Assembly: GCA_020027255.1 (NCBI GenBank)
Contig: JAHRAP010000040.1
Location: 1 to 7,248, forward strand
Reading direction: 5' to 3'
DNA from: Nitrosopumilaceae archaeon
GTDB taxonomy: Archaea > Thermoproteota > Nitrososphaeria > Nitrososphaerales > Nitrosopumilaceae
DNA length: 7,248 bases
Program-made: the position numbers and the translations under genes
Notes under the pieces: model-generated
What the model saw: the letters and a program-made list of their open reading frames with translations, nothing else
Databases searched by the model: none
What the model was told of the DNA's origin: nothing
In this document: positions 1-5,618 of the stretch, in pieces
Position numbering within the stretch: the first letter of the stretch is position 1
How the letters are laid out: each line of letters opens with the position of its first letter

Positions 1-344
1 ATTTTAATAGCAGATAATATTTTGCCATGTATTGGTATTAATCTATATATATCTATAACATTACTTAATTCTATCACATCCATCAATCCTGTTCCATGAT
101 GAAGTGATTTCCTTATTATACCATCTATGATGACTTTTCCGTTATAAATCACATATTTACATTCTCTTAGTGTGGATACTAGTTTCAATTTGTCTCTTAG
201 CAATACAGCTGTTGGAATAGAATGATTTTTTTTGTGTGGACCAGGCTTTACAGTGATAGCAAATCTTTTACTTTTTCTGTTAAGTCCCCAGAAAATAGGC
301 GCCATCTGACGCTTAAGTTTTTTATTACCTGATATTCGTGTCAA
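1..344 (-). CDS. rps4e: Small-subunit ribosomal protein eS4 (N-terminal part, cut by window edge)
   Basis: This is an archaeal/eukaryotic-specific protein of the 30S subunit that binds 16S rRNA. The 114 visible residues read MTRISGNKKLKRQMAP, then a basic stretch ending in KPGPH (about 33-37). An S4-like RNA-binding segment follows: LLRDKLKLV (48-56), YNGKVIIDG (67-75), and the RKSLHHGTGLMDVIEL signature (78-93). The last two-thirds (KOW and C-terminal domains) lie beyond position 1. The only start I can support is TTG at 344-342. The frame upstream reaches a TAG with no ATG or GTG, and the conserved KLKRQMAP block begins nine residues into the protein, as in homologues. The start is one base after the uL24 stop (TGA, 348-346), so translation is probably coupled. 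Identification is certain. The TTG start is likely. Confidence 0.95.
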   Translation of the reverse strand, partial: MTRISGNKKLKRQMAPIFWGLNRKSKRFAITVKPGPHKKNHSIPTAVLLRDKLKLVSTLRECKYVIYNGKVIIDGIIRKSLHHGTGLMDVIELSNVIDIYRLIPIHGKILSAIK

Positions 345-345
345 T

Positions 346-687
346 TCAGTAGCTGGTTTTATTTTTATTTGGATCTACGTTTTGTATTTTATTTTTTCTG
401 AGCTTGTCATCTGTATTTAGACTAGTTATAACGACATTTGAAGAATGTATATTCACATTTACTTTTTCACCTTTACTTTTTTCTCTTTTTATGCCATCTA
501 TAGAAATTTTGGATTTATTTAATAATATTTTTAATACTTTACCATCTACGCCTTTGTATTCCCCTCTCATTACTTTTACCATGTCGCCAATTCTTAATCT
601 CAAATTTCTTTGTTTATATTTTTTTCTTAGTTCTTTTGATAACAAACTTTTAAGATTATTATTTGATAATTTAATGTTATTTGTCAT
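346..687 (-). CDS. rpl24: Large-subunit ribosomal protein uL24
   Basis: This 113-residue protein of the 50S subunit binds 23S rRNA early in assembly and sits near the tunnel exit. The N-terminal basic segment LSKELRKKYKQRNLRLR (16-32) is typical of archaeal/eukaryotic uL24. It is followed by a KOW motif, GDMVKVMRGEYKGVDGKV (34-51), then DGIKREK (64-70) and the conserved IHSSNVVIT/LNTDD block (80-94). The ATG at 687-685 shares one base with the uL14 stop (TAATG). GTGAT ends three bases before the ATG and could pair with the 16S rRNA 3' end. The protein stops soon after NTDD, in a short Lys/Asn-rich tail. As I recall, some thaumarchaeal homologues carry a longer charged extension, so this is a compact version. 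It is not a truncation of the fold. Confidence 0.96.
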   Translation of the reverse strand: MTNNIKLSNNNLKSLLSKELRKKYKQRNLRLRIGDMVKVMRGEYKGVDGKVLKILLNKSKISIDGIKREKSKGEKVNVNIHSSNVVITSLNTDDKLRKNKIQNVDPNKNKTSY

Positions 688-1118
688 TATATCACTATTG
701 ATGCTAAATTAGCTATTCTTGGCCATTTTTCTGATGCTTCGATAGCTACAGGTCCCTTAATATCTGTTCCTTTGATCTCTCCTTCTGGTGTAATTAATAC
801 AGCTGCATTGTCTTCGAATGATACTCTACTTCCATTCAACCTTCTTATTGGGTATTTTTGTCGTATTATTACAGCTCCGTATATCTGTTTTTTTAATTCA
901 GCTGGACCTTTTTTTACTACTACACTAACAAAATCACCAACTGATCCTGCAGGCATTCTTGATACTCTTGTTTTAGATTTTTTTACCATGATGATTTCTA
1001 ATATTTTAGCTCCAGTATTATCGGCACACGTTATTTGTGATCCTACTGGTAATGAACGCGTTACATATGGACGAAATTCTTGTACGCCTTTTGCAGATAC
1101 AGCTCTACTTTTTACCAT
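687..1118 (-). CDS. rpl14: Large-subunit ribosomal protein uL14
   Basis: This 143-residue protein of the 50S subunit lies on the interface and contributes to an intersubunit bridge with 16S rRNA. The family core is clear: VGSQITCADNTGAK (25-38), a basic strand with KKSKTRVSRMP (46-56), GDFVSVVVKKG (62-72), the IIRQKYPIRR block (84-93) and the FEDNAAVLITPEGEIKGTDIKGPVA segment (101-125). The C-terminal WPRIANLASIVI (132-143) is the usual ending of archaeal uL14. Length is normal for archaea. The ATG directly abuts the uS17 TAA with no gap. A GGAG lies 11 bases before the start, a little far for a standard Shine-Dalgarno site, so coupling from uS17 probably matters more. Nothing about the protein looks abnormal. 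Confidence 0.97.
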   Translation of the reverse strand: MVKSRAVSAKGVQEFRPYVTRSLPVGSQITCADNTGAKILEIIMVKKSKTRVSRMPAGSVGDFVSVVVKKGPAELKKQIYGAVIIRQKYPIRRLNGSRVSFEDNAAVLITPEGEIKGTDIKGPVAIEASEKWPRIANLASIVI

Positions 1119-1442
1119 TTAAGACTTGACTCCTATCACTACAAAAGAAACTGATTTAGAAATAGGCTTACATTCTGCAGTTATTGCATGTGTATTATCA
1201 CTTATTTTTATACATGGAGGCAAATGTGCATGTACTGTATTTTTTCCTCTACCATACCTTTTAAATTTATTAAACCTAATTGGTGCTTCTTTTTGCAGAA
1301 CTACTGTCTTGTTTGTTTTTGTGCTGACTATCTTACCATCAAATAATTTTCCACGCAGTGATAAATTTCCATGAAATGGACAATGTTCATCCGCACATTC
1401 TTGTTGTGGAGCTTGTATGTTTAACCCTATATTTTTAGCCAA
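1119..1442 (-). CDS. rps17: Small-subunit ribosomal protein uS17
   Basis: This 107-residue OB-fold protein of the 30S subunit is a primary binder of the 16S rRNA 5' domain. Diagnostic segments are CPFHGNLSLRGKLFDGKIVSTK (21-42), the basic FNKFKRYGRGKNTVHAHLPPC (57-77) and AECKPISKSVSFVVI (89-103), which match the archaeal/eukaryotic S17/S11 type. Four cysteines (16, 21, 77, 91) are visible. Three of them sit where relatives often have cysteine, and I do not claim a metal site. The start is TTG at 1442-1440, two bases after the Rpp29 stop (TAA, 1447-1445). No ATG lies upstream near the family N-terminus, and MAKNIGLNIQAP fits the usual start of the family. A weak GTGGAT precedes it by four bases. 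Confidence 0.95.
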   Translation of the reverse strand: MAKNIGLNIQAPQQECADEHCPFHGNLSLRGKLFDGKIVSTKTNKTVVLQKEAPIRFNKFKRYGRGKNTVHAHLPPCIKISDNTHAITAECKPISKSVSFVVIGVKS

Positions 1443-1444
1443 TT

Positions 1445-1705
1445 TTATCCACGCAATCTTTCCTCAGATCGATTATTAATATCATTTCCTGAGACTGTAA
1501 CCATCTCTCCATTTAAATAAAATTTCCAAATATTATGTGATTTGGGAATTTTTTTTAAACCTTTGTATGTATTGATCAAGATCATATGTTGTGTTTCATT
1601 AATAATAGTGCCACTTAATCCTATCGTATTCTGATCTGTAGAATCAACTATTTCTGTTTTTAATCCTATCATCTCATGTAATTTTATATTTTCTATCGTT
1701 CTCAT
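1445..1705 (-). CDS. rnp1: Ribonuclease P protein component 1 (Rpp29/Pop4)
   Basis: This is an 86-residue protein subunit of archaeal RNase P, the ribonucleoprotein that removes 5' leaders from pre-tRNAs. With Rpp21 it supports the specificity domain of the RNA. The small Sm-like barrel is recognisable: LHEMIGLKTEIVDSTD (9-24), GLSGTIINET (29-38), KKIPKSHNIWKFYLNGEMVTVSG (51-73) and the closing RSEERL (79-84), equivalent to the usual R-P-E-x-R-L, with Ser in the Pro position. The start ATG overlaps the uL29 stop by four bases (ATGA), and uS17 begins two bases after its stop. The order rpl29-rnp1-rps17 is a known archaeal arrangement. In many euryarchaea aIF1/SUI1 lies just before rnp1, but it is absent here. 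Confidence 0.92.
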   Translation of the reverse strand: MRTIENIKLHEMIGLKTEIVDSTDQNTIGLSGTIINETQHMILINTYKGLKKIPKSHNIWKFYLNGEMVTVSGNDINNRSEERLRG

Positions 1706-1905
1706 TTGTTTTCTAGTTTAGTTAATTGTGTCATTAATCTTGCAATTTCTTTTTTTAACGGTTTTATCTTACCGCTATTTTTTTTAAGTGTGCCTTTTGA
1801 AGATTCAACCTGAAATTTAATTAATTCAATGCGAGATTGATGAATTCTTTCCTTAAGATCATTTTCGTTTAATTCTCTAATGGTTTTCATTTTTAATCTT
1901 GCCAT
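1702..1905 (-). CDS. rpl29: Large-subunit ribosomal protein uL29
   Basis: This 67-residue helical-hairpin protein sits at the polypeptide tunnel exit next to uL23, where it helps form the docking site for SRP and nascent-chain factors. The sequence starts MARLKMKTIRELNENDLKERI, the typical helix-1 opening. It continues with RIELIKFQVESSKGTLKKNSGKIKPLKKEIARLMTQL (25-61), where the RIELIKFQ/IARLMT pairing is family-typical. The ATG at 1905-1903 lies 12 bases after the uS3 stop. GGAGTGA overlaps the end of uS3, with about 15 bases between GGAG and this ATG, which is long for a ribosome-binding site. The end overlaps rnp1 by four bases. Length is normal. Confidence 0.95.
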   Translation of the reverse strand: MARLKMKTIRELNENDLKERIHQSRIELIKFQVESSKGTLKKNSGKIKPLKKEIARLMTQLTKLENK

Positions 1906-1917
1906 AATTACTTCATT

Positions 1918-2619
1918 TCACTCCTTATTTTTCATCGATTTTTGATTTTGTTTTTCATGCACTGTTGATTTATTTGGATTTTCACTTTGATTTAATTTTT
2001 TGTTATTGTCAGTTTTTTCATCTTCGTTTTCAACAATGTATTTAATTTCTTCTTTAACTTTTTCTTTCTTTGCAATTTTGATTTGTATTCCTACTAGACC
2101 CATAGGTGTTTTCACATGTGCAATATCTTCATCTACTATACTATCTGCATGATTTCCGGATCGTGGTAAAATTCCTGCTGAATGTTTTTCAAAAGATGAT
2201 CTATCTCCACGTAATTTTCCTGAAATTGTGATTTGTACTCCCATTGCGCCTTTTTCCATTATCTGTTGTATTGTCCACATTGTTGCTCGTCTGAAAGCTA
2301 TTCCACGTTCAATATGAGAAGCTAATCTATTACACATAACATTAGGTGATAATTCTGGTTTTGTAATTTCGATAACTGATATTTGTGGATTTTTTAAGTC
2401 AAAATCATGTTCTAATCTTGTGGTTAGTGCTTTGATACCTGAACCTTTTTTGCCTATCACTATTCCTGGCCTTGTTACATGTAATGTGACTCTGGTACCT
2501 GTTGGCATTTTCGATATATCTACATGAGAAAATCCAGAATCTTTAATTCTGCTTTTTAAAAAATCTCTCAACAACATAGAATTGTAATTGTCTTTTAGAA
2601 CATTTTTTACAGACGACAT
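1918..2619 (-). CDS. rps3: Small-subunit ribosomal protein uS3
   Basis: This 233-residue protein of the 30S head helps form the mRNA entry channel. The N-terminal type II KH domain includes RVTLHVTRPGIVIGKKGSGI (43-62), with the RNA-contacting GKKG loop at 56-59. The C-terminal domain carries FRRATMWTIQQIMEKGAMGVQITISGKLRGDRSSFEKHSAGILPRSG (108-154), the usual S3 signature. It is followed by DEDIAHVKTPMGLVGIQIKIAKK. From about residue 190 the chain becomes a polar Glu/Lys/Asn/Gln-rich tail of about 44 residues without hydrophobic clusters, probably disordered; archaeal S3 tails vary in this way. The ATG at 2619-2617 follows the uL22 stop by one base, and an AGGA lies eight bases before it. 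Identification is certain. Confidence 0.97.
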   Translation of the reverse strand: MSSVKNVLKDNYNSMLLRDFLKSRIKDSGFSHVDISKMPTGTRVTLHVTRPGIVIGKKGSGIKALTTRLEHDFDLKNPQISVIEITKPELSPNVMCNRLASHIERGIAFRRATMWTIQQIMEKGAMGVQITISGKLRGDRSSFEKHSAGILPRSGNHADSIVDEDIAHVKTPMGLVGIQIKIAKKEKVKEEIKYIVENEDEKTDNNKKLNQSENPNKSTVHEKQNQKSMKNKE

Positions 2620-2620
2620 A

Positions 2621-3079
2621 TTATAATTCCTGAGCCACTAATTCTACATGTGTTAGAAAATTATTTTTTGGCGAAGATCTACCCATGGCTCTTGGGATGA
2701 ATCTTTTAATACATGTGCCTTTATGCACTGTTGCATTTACTATTTTTAATTTATCTAAATCCATACCTTTGTATTCTGCATTTGATTCTAAATTTTCTAA
2801 TAATTTTATTATTTCTGCTGCTGATTTACATGGATATCTACCAGACATAATACGAGGATCAGATCTATGTCCAACATGTTTGTTATATCTTTTAAATGGC
2901 ACTGCTCTTTTTTTAGCGATTACAGAATTTAAATATTCTTTAGCTCTATCGACTTTCAATCCTTTTATTGTCACTGCAATTTCACGTGCATGTTTATGCG
3001 AAATTCCTTTTTCACGTAAAGATGCTTTGACATGCTTTTTGGGATCATAATATTGAAATGAATAACTAAACTTGCTCAC
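2621..3079 (-). CDS. rpl22: Large-subunit ribosomal protein uL22
   Basis: This 50S protein has a long beta-hairpin that, with uL4, forms the constriction of the exit tunnel. Seen in the sequence are YSFQYYDPKKHVKASLREKGISHKHAREIAVTIKG (6-40), the basic KKRAVPFKRYNKHVGHR (56-72), the archaeal RYPCKSAAEIIKLLENLESNAEYKGMD block (81-107), and the hairpin and end with RAMGRSSPKNNFLTHVELVAQEL (130-152). I choose GTG at 3079-3077, giving MSKFSYSFQ and 152 residues. It matches the family N-terminus, and GTGATC, complementary to the archaeal 16S 3' end, ends three bases before it, as at uL24. The alternative GTG at 3088-3086 would add three residues and overlap the uS19 stop by four bases (GTGA). Either way it is coupled to uS19. 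Confidence 0.95.
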   Translation of the reverse strand: MSKFSYSFQYYDPKKHVKASLREKGISHKHAREIAVTIKGLKVDRAKEYLNSVIAKKRAVPFKRYNKHVGHRSDPRIMSGRYPCKSAAEIIKLLENLESNAEYKGMDLDKLKIVNATVHKGTCIKRFIPRAMGRSSPKNNFLTHVELVAQEL

Positions 3080-3084
3080 AATGA

Positions 3085-3480
3085 TCACTTTAATGGTACG
3101 TATAGACTCGATCTAGAAGCACCTACTCCTGGTGCTCCATGTTGTACTCTTTTATTAGTAATTACATATTCTCCTATGTAGTGCCCAATCATTTCTGGAA
3201 TTATATTAACAGGAACAAAAGACTTTCCTGAAAAAACATTTATAGTTATACCAGTCATATATGGTAAAATTATTAGATCTCGTATATGTGTTTTAATAGA
3301 AGTTTTTAATTTGCCAGTTTTTAATAATTTAATTTCTTCGATTAATTTTCTTTTGCCGTCTGTAATACCTCTTGTGAGAGAACGTCTTTGTCTTGCAGGA
3401 AATACTTGAAATAATTTTTCTAATTGAAGATTCTGTAATTCTTCCAACGAAATCCCATAATACTTGAATTCTCGAACCAT
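3085..3480 (-). CDS. rps19: Small-subunit ribosomal protein uS19
   Basis: This protein of the 30S head contacts uS13 and lies near the A-site tRNA. Residues MVREFKYYGISLEELQNL (1-18) and FPARQRRSLTRGITDGKRKLIEEI (27-50) form the archaeal/eukaryotic N-terminal extension. The universal core follows: IRDLIILPYMTG (66-77), FVPVNIIPEMIGHYIGEY (88-105) and RVQHGAPGVGASRSSLYVPLK (111-131). I choose ATG at 3480-3478, which gives 131 residues, places the start at the conserved MVREFKYYG, and has a GGATGGTAAT upstream that loosely resembles a Shine-Dalgarno site. An in-frame GTG at 3498-3496 would add six residues (MDGNYK) and shorten the gap to uL23. It cannot be ruled out. In most archaea rpl2 would precede this gene, but it does not here. 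Confidence 0.95.
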   Translation of the reverse strand: MVREFKYYGISLEELQNLQLEKLFQVFPARQRRSLTRGITDGKRKLIEEIKLLKTGKLKTSIKTHIRDLIILPYMTGITINVFSGKSFVPVNIIPEMIGHYIGEYVITNKRVQHGAPGVGASRSSLYVPLK

Positions 3481-3508
3481 TTTATAATTACCATCCACTA
3501 ACTGACAT

Positions 3509-3775
3509 TTATAGCATACCTATTTTCGTTGCCAGATCTCTAGCTTTTTCTACAGTTTCAAATTTTACAAATGCTTTTTTGCCATATAGCGTTCTATTGA
3601 CATTTATTTTTACACATTTTTCATCATATAAAGAATTAATTGCTTCTGATATCTCATTTTTATTGGATGTGTTTTTGACAATGAAACATATTTTTTTATC
3701 ATTTTCAATCATTGCAAACGTTTTTTCTGTTATATGAGGTCGTAATACTATTTTTAATGCTGTTGATGGATTCAT
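3509..3775 (-). CDS. rpl23: Large-subunit ribosomal protein uL23
   Basis: This 88-residue protein of the 50S subunit sits at the tunnel exit and is a contact site for the signal recognition particle and other nascent-chain factors. The family pattern is evident: IVLRPHITEKTFAMIENDKKICFIVKNTSNKNEISEAINSLYD (9-51), KVNVN-like VKINVNRTLYGKKAFVKF (55-72), and a short C-terminal helix. The N-terminus is short, of the archaeal/bacterial type, without the eukaryotic basic extension. The ATG at 3775-3773 overlaps the uL4 stop by four bases (ATGA). After its stop there are 28 bases to the preferred uS19 start, the widest spacing inside the ribosomal cluster and exactly where rpl2 is usually found. Confidence 0.95.
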   Translation of the reverse strand: MNPSTALKIVLRPHITEKTFAMIENDKKICFIVKNTSNKNEISEAINSLYDEKCVKINVNRTLYGKKAFVKFETVEKARDLATKIGML

Positions 3776-4584
3776 GATATTTTTTCCAATACAGATAATT
3801 TTGTAAATTTAATTTTTGCTATTTCGTCAATTGCATCTTTGCTATAGATTGTTAATCTTCCAATCTGAGATCCTGGTGCTAAATCAAGAATACTAAGATT
3901 ATTTACTGATCTGACATCTACTCCTGGCAAAGATCCACAAGCTTTAGATAAACTATCAGAATTTTTAGTAACAATTAACAAACTTTTACCAACTTTATTT
4001 TTACGTCCTCGATATGAAGGTTTACCTGTACGTAATTTTCTTGTTTTTAATCTATCTATATCGTCAATTAAATTGAGATTAGTTATTATCGATTTAATTT
4101 CAGATGTTTTTGTTAAATTTTCTATTTGGTTTGATATTATTATTGGAAAATATTTTAGTTTATTAATTTTATGTCCACGATTTTGTACATGCTGCTTTGA
4201 AGTTGTGGCCGCTATAGCTAGACATAATGCGTATTTATTTTCTTTTTTGTTTAATTTTTTATAAATTATTTTGCTGCTTATTGGAGGATGAGCTTGTCTA
4301 CCTCCTCTCACTGATGCAACTCCTCCAGCTTGTCCTTGTCTTCCACCGCCACCGCTATGTATTCTGGCAATTCTAGACTGGCCATGTCCTGTTGGTGGAT
4401 TTAAAGTACTTGCAGACACATCCATTCCTGCAGTATTATGTCTGCCTTGTTTTTGAAATTGATGTGAATTAAGATTTACAAATGCTTTATGAATTAATTT
4501 ATAGTTGATATCTAAAGAAAAAATTTTTGGAAGTTCGATTTCTTTTTCTACATCTCCATTAGTTGATAAAATTACTGATTTCAT
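3772..4584 (-). CDS. rpl4: Large-subunit ribosomal protein uL4
   Basis: This 50S protein has a globular domain on the surface and an extended loop that reaches the exit-tunnel constriction opposite uL22. With the start at 4584 it is 270 residues. MKSVILSTNGDVEKEIELPKIF (1-22) matches the family N-terminus. The Gly/Arg-rich loop runs through about residues 47-101 and includes TGHGQSRIARIHSGGGGRQGQ (65-85) and GGRQAHPP. The C-terminal domain has LRTGKPSYRGRKNKVGKSLLIV and GVDVRSVNNLSILDLAPGSQIGRLTIYSKDAI. An ATG at 4632 would add 16 residues lying entirely over the end of uL3. The ATG at 4584-4582 instead makes the ATGA overlap with the uL3 stop and fits homologues, so I prefer it. Downstream it overlaps uL23 by four bases. 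Confidence 0.96.
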   Translation of the reverse strand: MKSVILSTNGDVEKEIELPKIFSLDINYKLIHKAFVNLNSHQFQKQGRHNTAGMDVSASTLNPPTGHGQSRIARIHSGGGGRQGQAGGVASVRGGRQAHPPISSKIIYKKLNKKENKYALCLAIAATTSKQHVQNRGHKINKLKYFPIIISNQIENLTKTSEIKSIITNLNLIDDIDRLKTRKLRTGKPSYRGRKNKVGKSLLIVTKNSDSLSKACGSLPGVDVRSVNNLSILDLAPGSQIGRLTIYSKDAIDEIAKIKFTKLSVLEKIS

Positions 4585-5561
4585 GTAATTACACTCAATA
4601 TGTTTGGTTTGTTCAACTTTTTTTGTAAGCATCTTATTTGCATACGTAGTTTAATTAGACGTTTTGTTGTTCCAGGTACAGAACCATTAATTATAATATA
4701 ATCTCCATTCACAAACCCAAAATGCTTAAATCCATTGTCAGGGTTAATATTAAATTCTTTATTTTCAATATTGCTAATCATCATGATTCTCTTATTGTAT
4801 TCTATTCTTTGGTGAAATCCCCTTTGACCTGCACGAGGTACTGTGTACATGACATTTTGAGGTGAAATTGGTCCCAACGATCCTACTTCTCGAACACTTT
4901 TTCTTGATTTGTGTTGTTTTCTCTTAACACCCCACCTAGTGACTGGACCTTCCCAACCTTTGCCTTTTGTTATAGCTGCGACATCTATTTTCATACCAGA
5001 TTCAAATATTTCATTTATTTTTAATGACTTTCCTAAAATATTTTTCACATATTCCAATTGTGTTTTTATATCGCTACCATTAACACCAATTTCAAAAATA
5101 TATGGCTTCTTCTGCGACAATCCTATCTTATTAGGCACAATAAATACAACAACAAATAATTTTTTAATTTCATGAGAATATTTTTTGAACTTTTGAAAAT
5201 TATTATCTTTTTTTAGTTTAACATATTTTATTATTTCTTTGGGTAGATCTGAAGCAAAAACATCATAAACATTGTTGTTATTAGTATATCCTCTTGCGCC
5301 AATAATGATGGAAGGTGGTGTAGCTAATACTGTTCCAATACCCACAATTTGTTTGCCTGCATTTGGTGTTTTTTCACGATCATCTATACTTACAATTTGC
5401 ACACAGCCTACTTTAAATCCTGCATGTCCTAGAATTTTTGGCTTATCTCCGATATTTCCTATTGGCCAATTCCGTATTCTTGCTTCCATACTTTTTGCTC
5501 GTCCGCGAGGAAGATATGCAAGACTACCTCTTCTAGGTTGGCTATGCTTCCTATGTCCCAT
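4581..5561 (-). CDS. rpl3: Large-subunit ribosomal protein uL3
   Basis: This 326-residue protein of the archaeal/eukaryotic L3 class is an early assembly protein whose internal loops reach the peptidyl-transferase centre. It begins MGHRKHSQPRRGSLAYLPRGRAKSMEARI. It then shows GHAGFKVGCVQIVSIDDREKTPNAGKQI (45-72), and the central loop ITKGKGWEGPVTRWGVKRKQHKSRKSVREVGSLGP (197-231), which contains the so-called W-finger tryptophans. It closes with the GFKHFG/VPGTTKRLIKLR region (277-306). I choose ATG at 5561-5559, where the conserved MGHRKHS begins; an in-frame TTG two codons upstream (5567) is less likely. A TATA-like box is centred 26 bases upstream, so the gene may also head its own leaderless transcript. 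The stop forms ATGA with uL4. Segment 97-150 is more Lys/Asn/Ile-rich and less conserved. Confidence 0.97.
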   Translation of the reverse strand: MGHRKHSQPRRGSLAYLPRGRAKSMEARIRNWPIGNIGDKPKILGHAGFKVGCVQIVSIDDREKTPNAGKQIVGIGTVLATPPSIIIGARGYTNNNNVYDVFASDLPKEIIKYVKLKKDNNFQKFKKYSHEIKKLFVVVFIVPNKIGLSQKKPYIFEIGVNGSDIKTQLEYVKNILGKSLKINEIFESGMKIDVAAITKGKGWEGPVTRWGVKRKQHKSRKSVREVGSLGPISPQNVMYTVPRAGQRGFHQRIEYNKRIMMISNIENKEFNINPDNGFKHFGFVNGDYIIINGSVPGTTKRLIKLRMQIRCLQKKLNKPNILSVIT

Positions 5562-5580
5562 AATCAATCGAAGTAGGAAA

Positions 5581-5592
5581 CACTATATATCT
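5581..5592 (-). promoter_or_regulatory. Putative TATA box of an rpl3 promoter
   Basis: The minus strand reads AGATATATAGTG here, inside the 57-base spacer between the SPOUT methyltransferase stop and the uL3 ATG. The TATATAT core is centred near 5587, which is 26 bases upstream of the ATG at 5561. Archaeal TATA boxes are usually centred about 26-27 bases before the transcription start, so this position predicts a leaderless or nearly leaderless rpl3 mRNA. No strong Shine-Dalgarno site is seen before the ATG, which agrees. In such AT-rich DNA a chance match is quite possible. Confidence 0.45.
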
Positions 5593-5618
5593 ATTCTTAA
5601 CAAACAAAGTGATTTAAT

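Noticed and set aside
404..1374. Plus-strand open frames opposite uL24, uL14 and uS17 (404-712, 772-1122, 1126-1374)
   Set aside because: They are antisense to clear ribosomal protein genes, are rich in Phe/Leu/Ser from reverse-complemented Lys codons, and show no family signature.
2028..2076. T-rich tract on the plus strand (TTTAATTTCTTCTTTAAC and similar) as a possible repeat or terminator
   Set aside because: It is the complement of Lys/Glu codons in the uS3 tail, with no repeated unit or stem.
2685..3050. Plus-strand open frame opposite uL22
   Set aside because: It lies wholly antisense to a certain gene and has no recognisable domain. Its apparent hydrophobic stretches come from the AT-rich complement.
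4073..5175. Plus-strand open frames opposite uL4 and uL3 (4073-4264, 4909-5175)
   Set aside because: They are shadows of confident genes; the hydrophobic segments resemble membrane helices only because T-rich antisense codons give Phe, Leu and Ile.
5590..5618. T-rich stretch on the minus strand after the SPOUT stop as a transcription terminator
   Set aside because: The run is short and interrupted (TTTGTTTGTT), with no hairpin. It is too weak to call as a feature in such AT-rich DNA.
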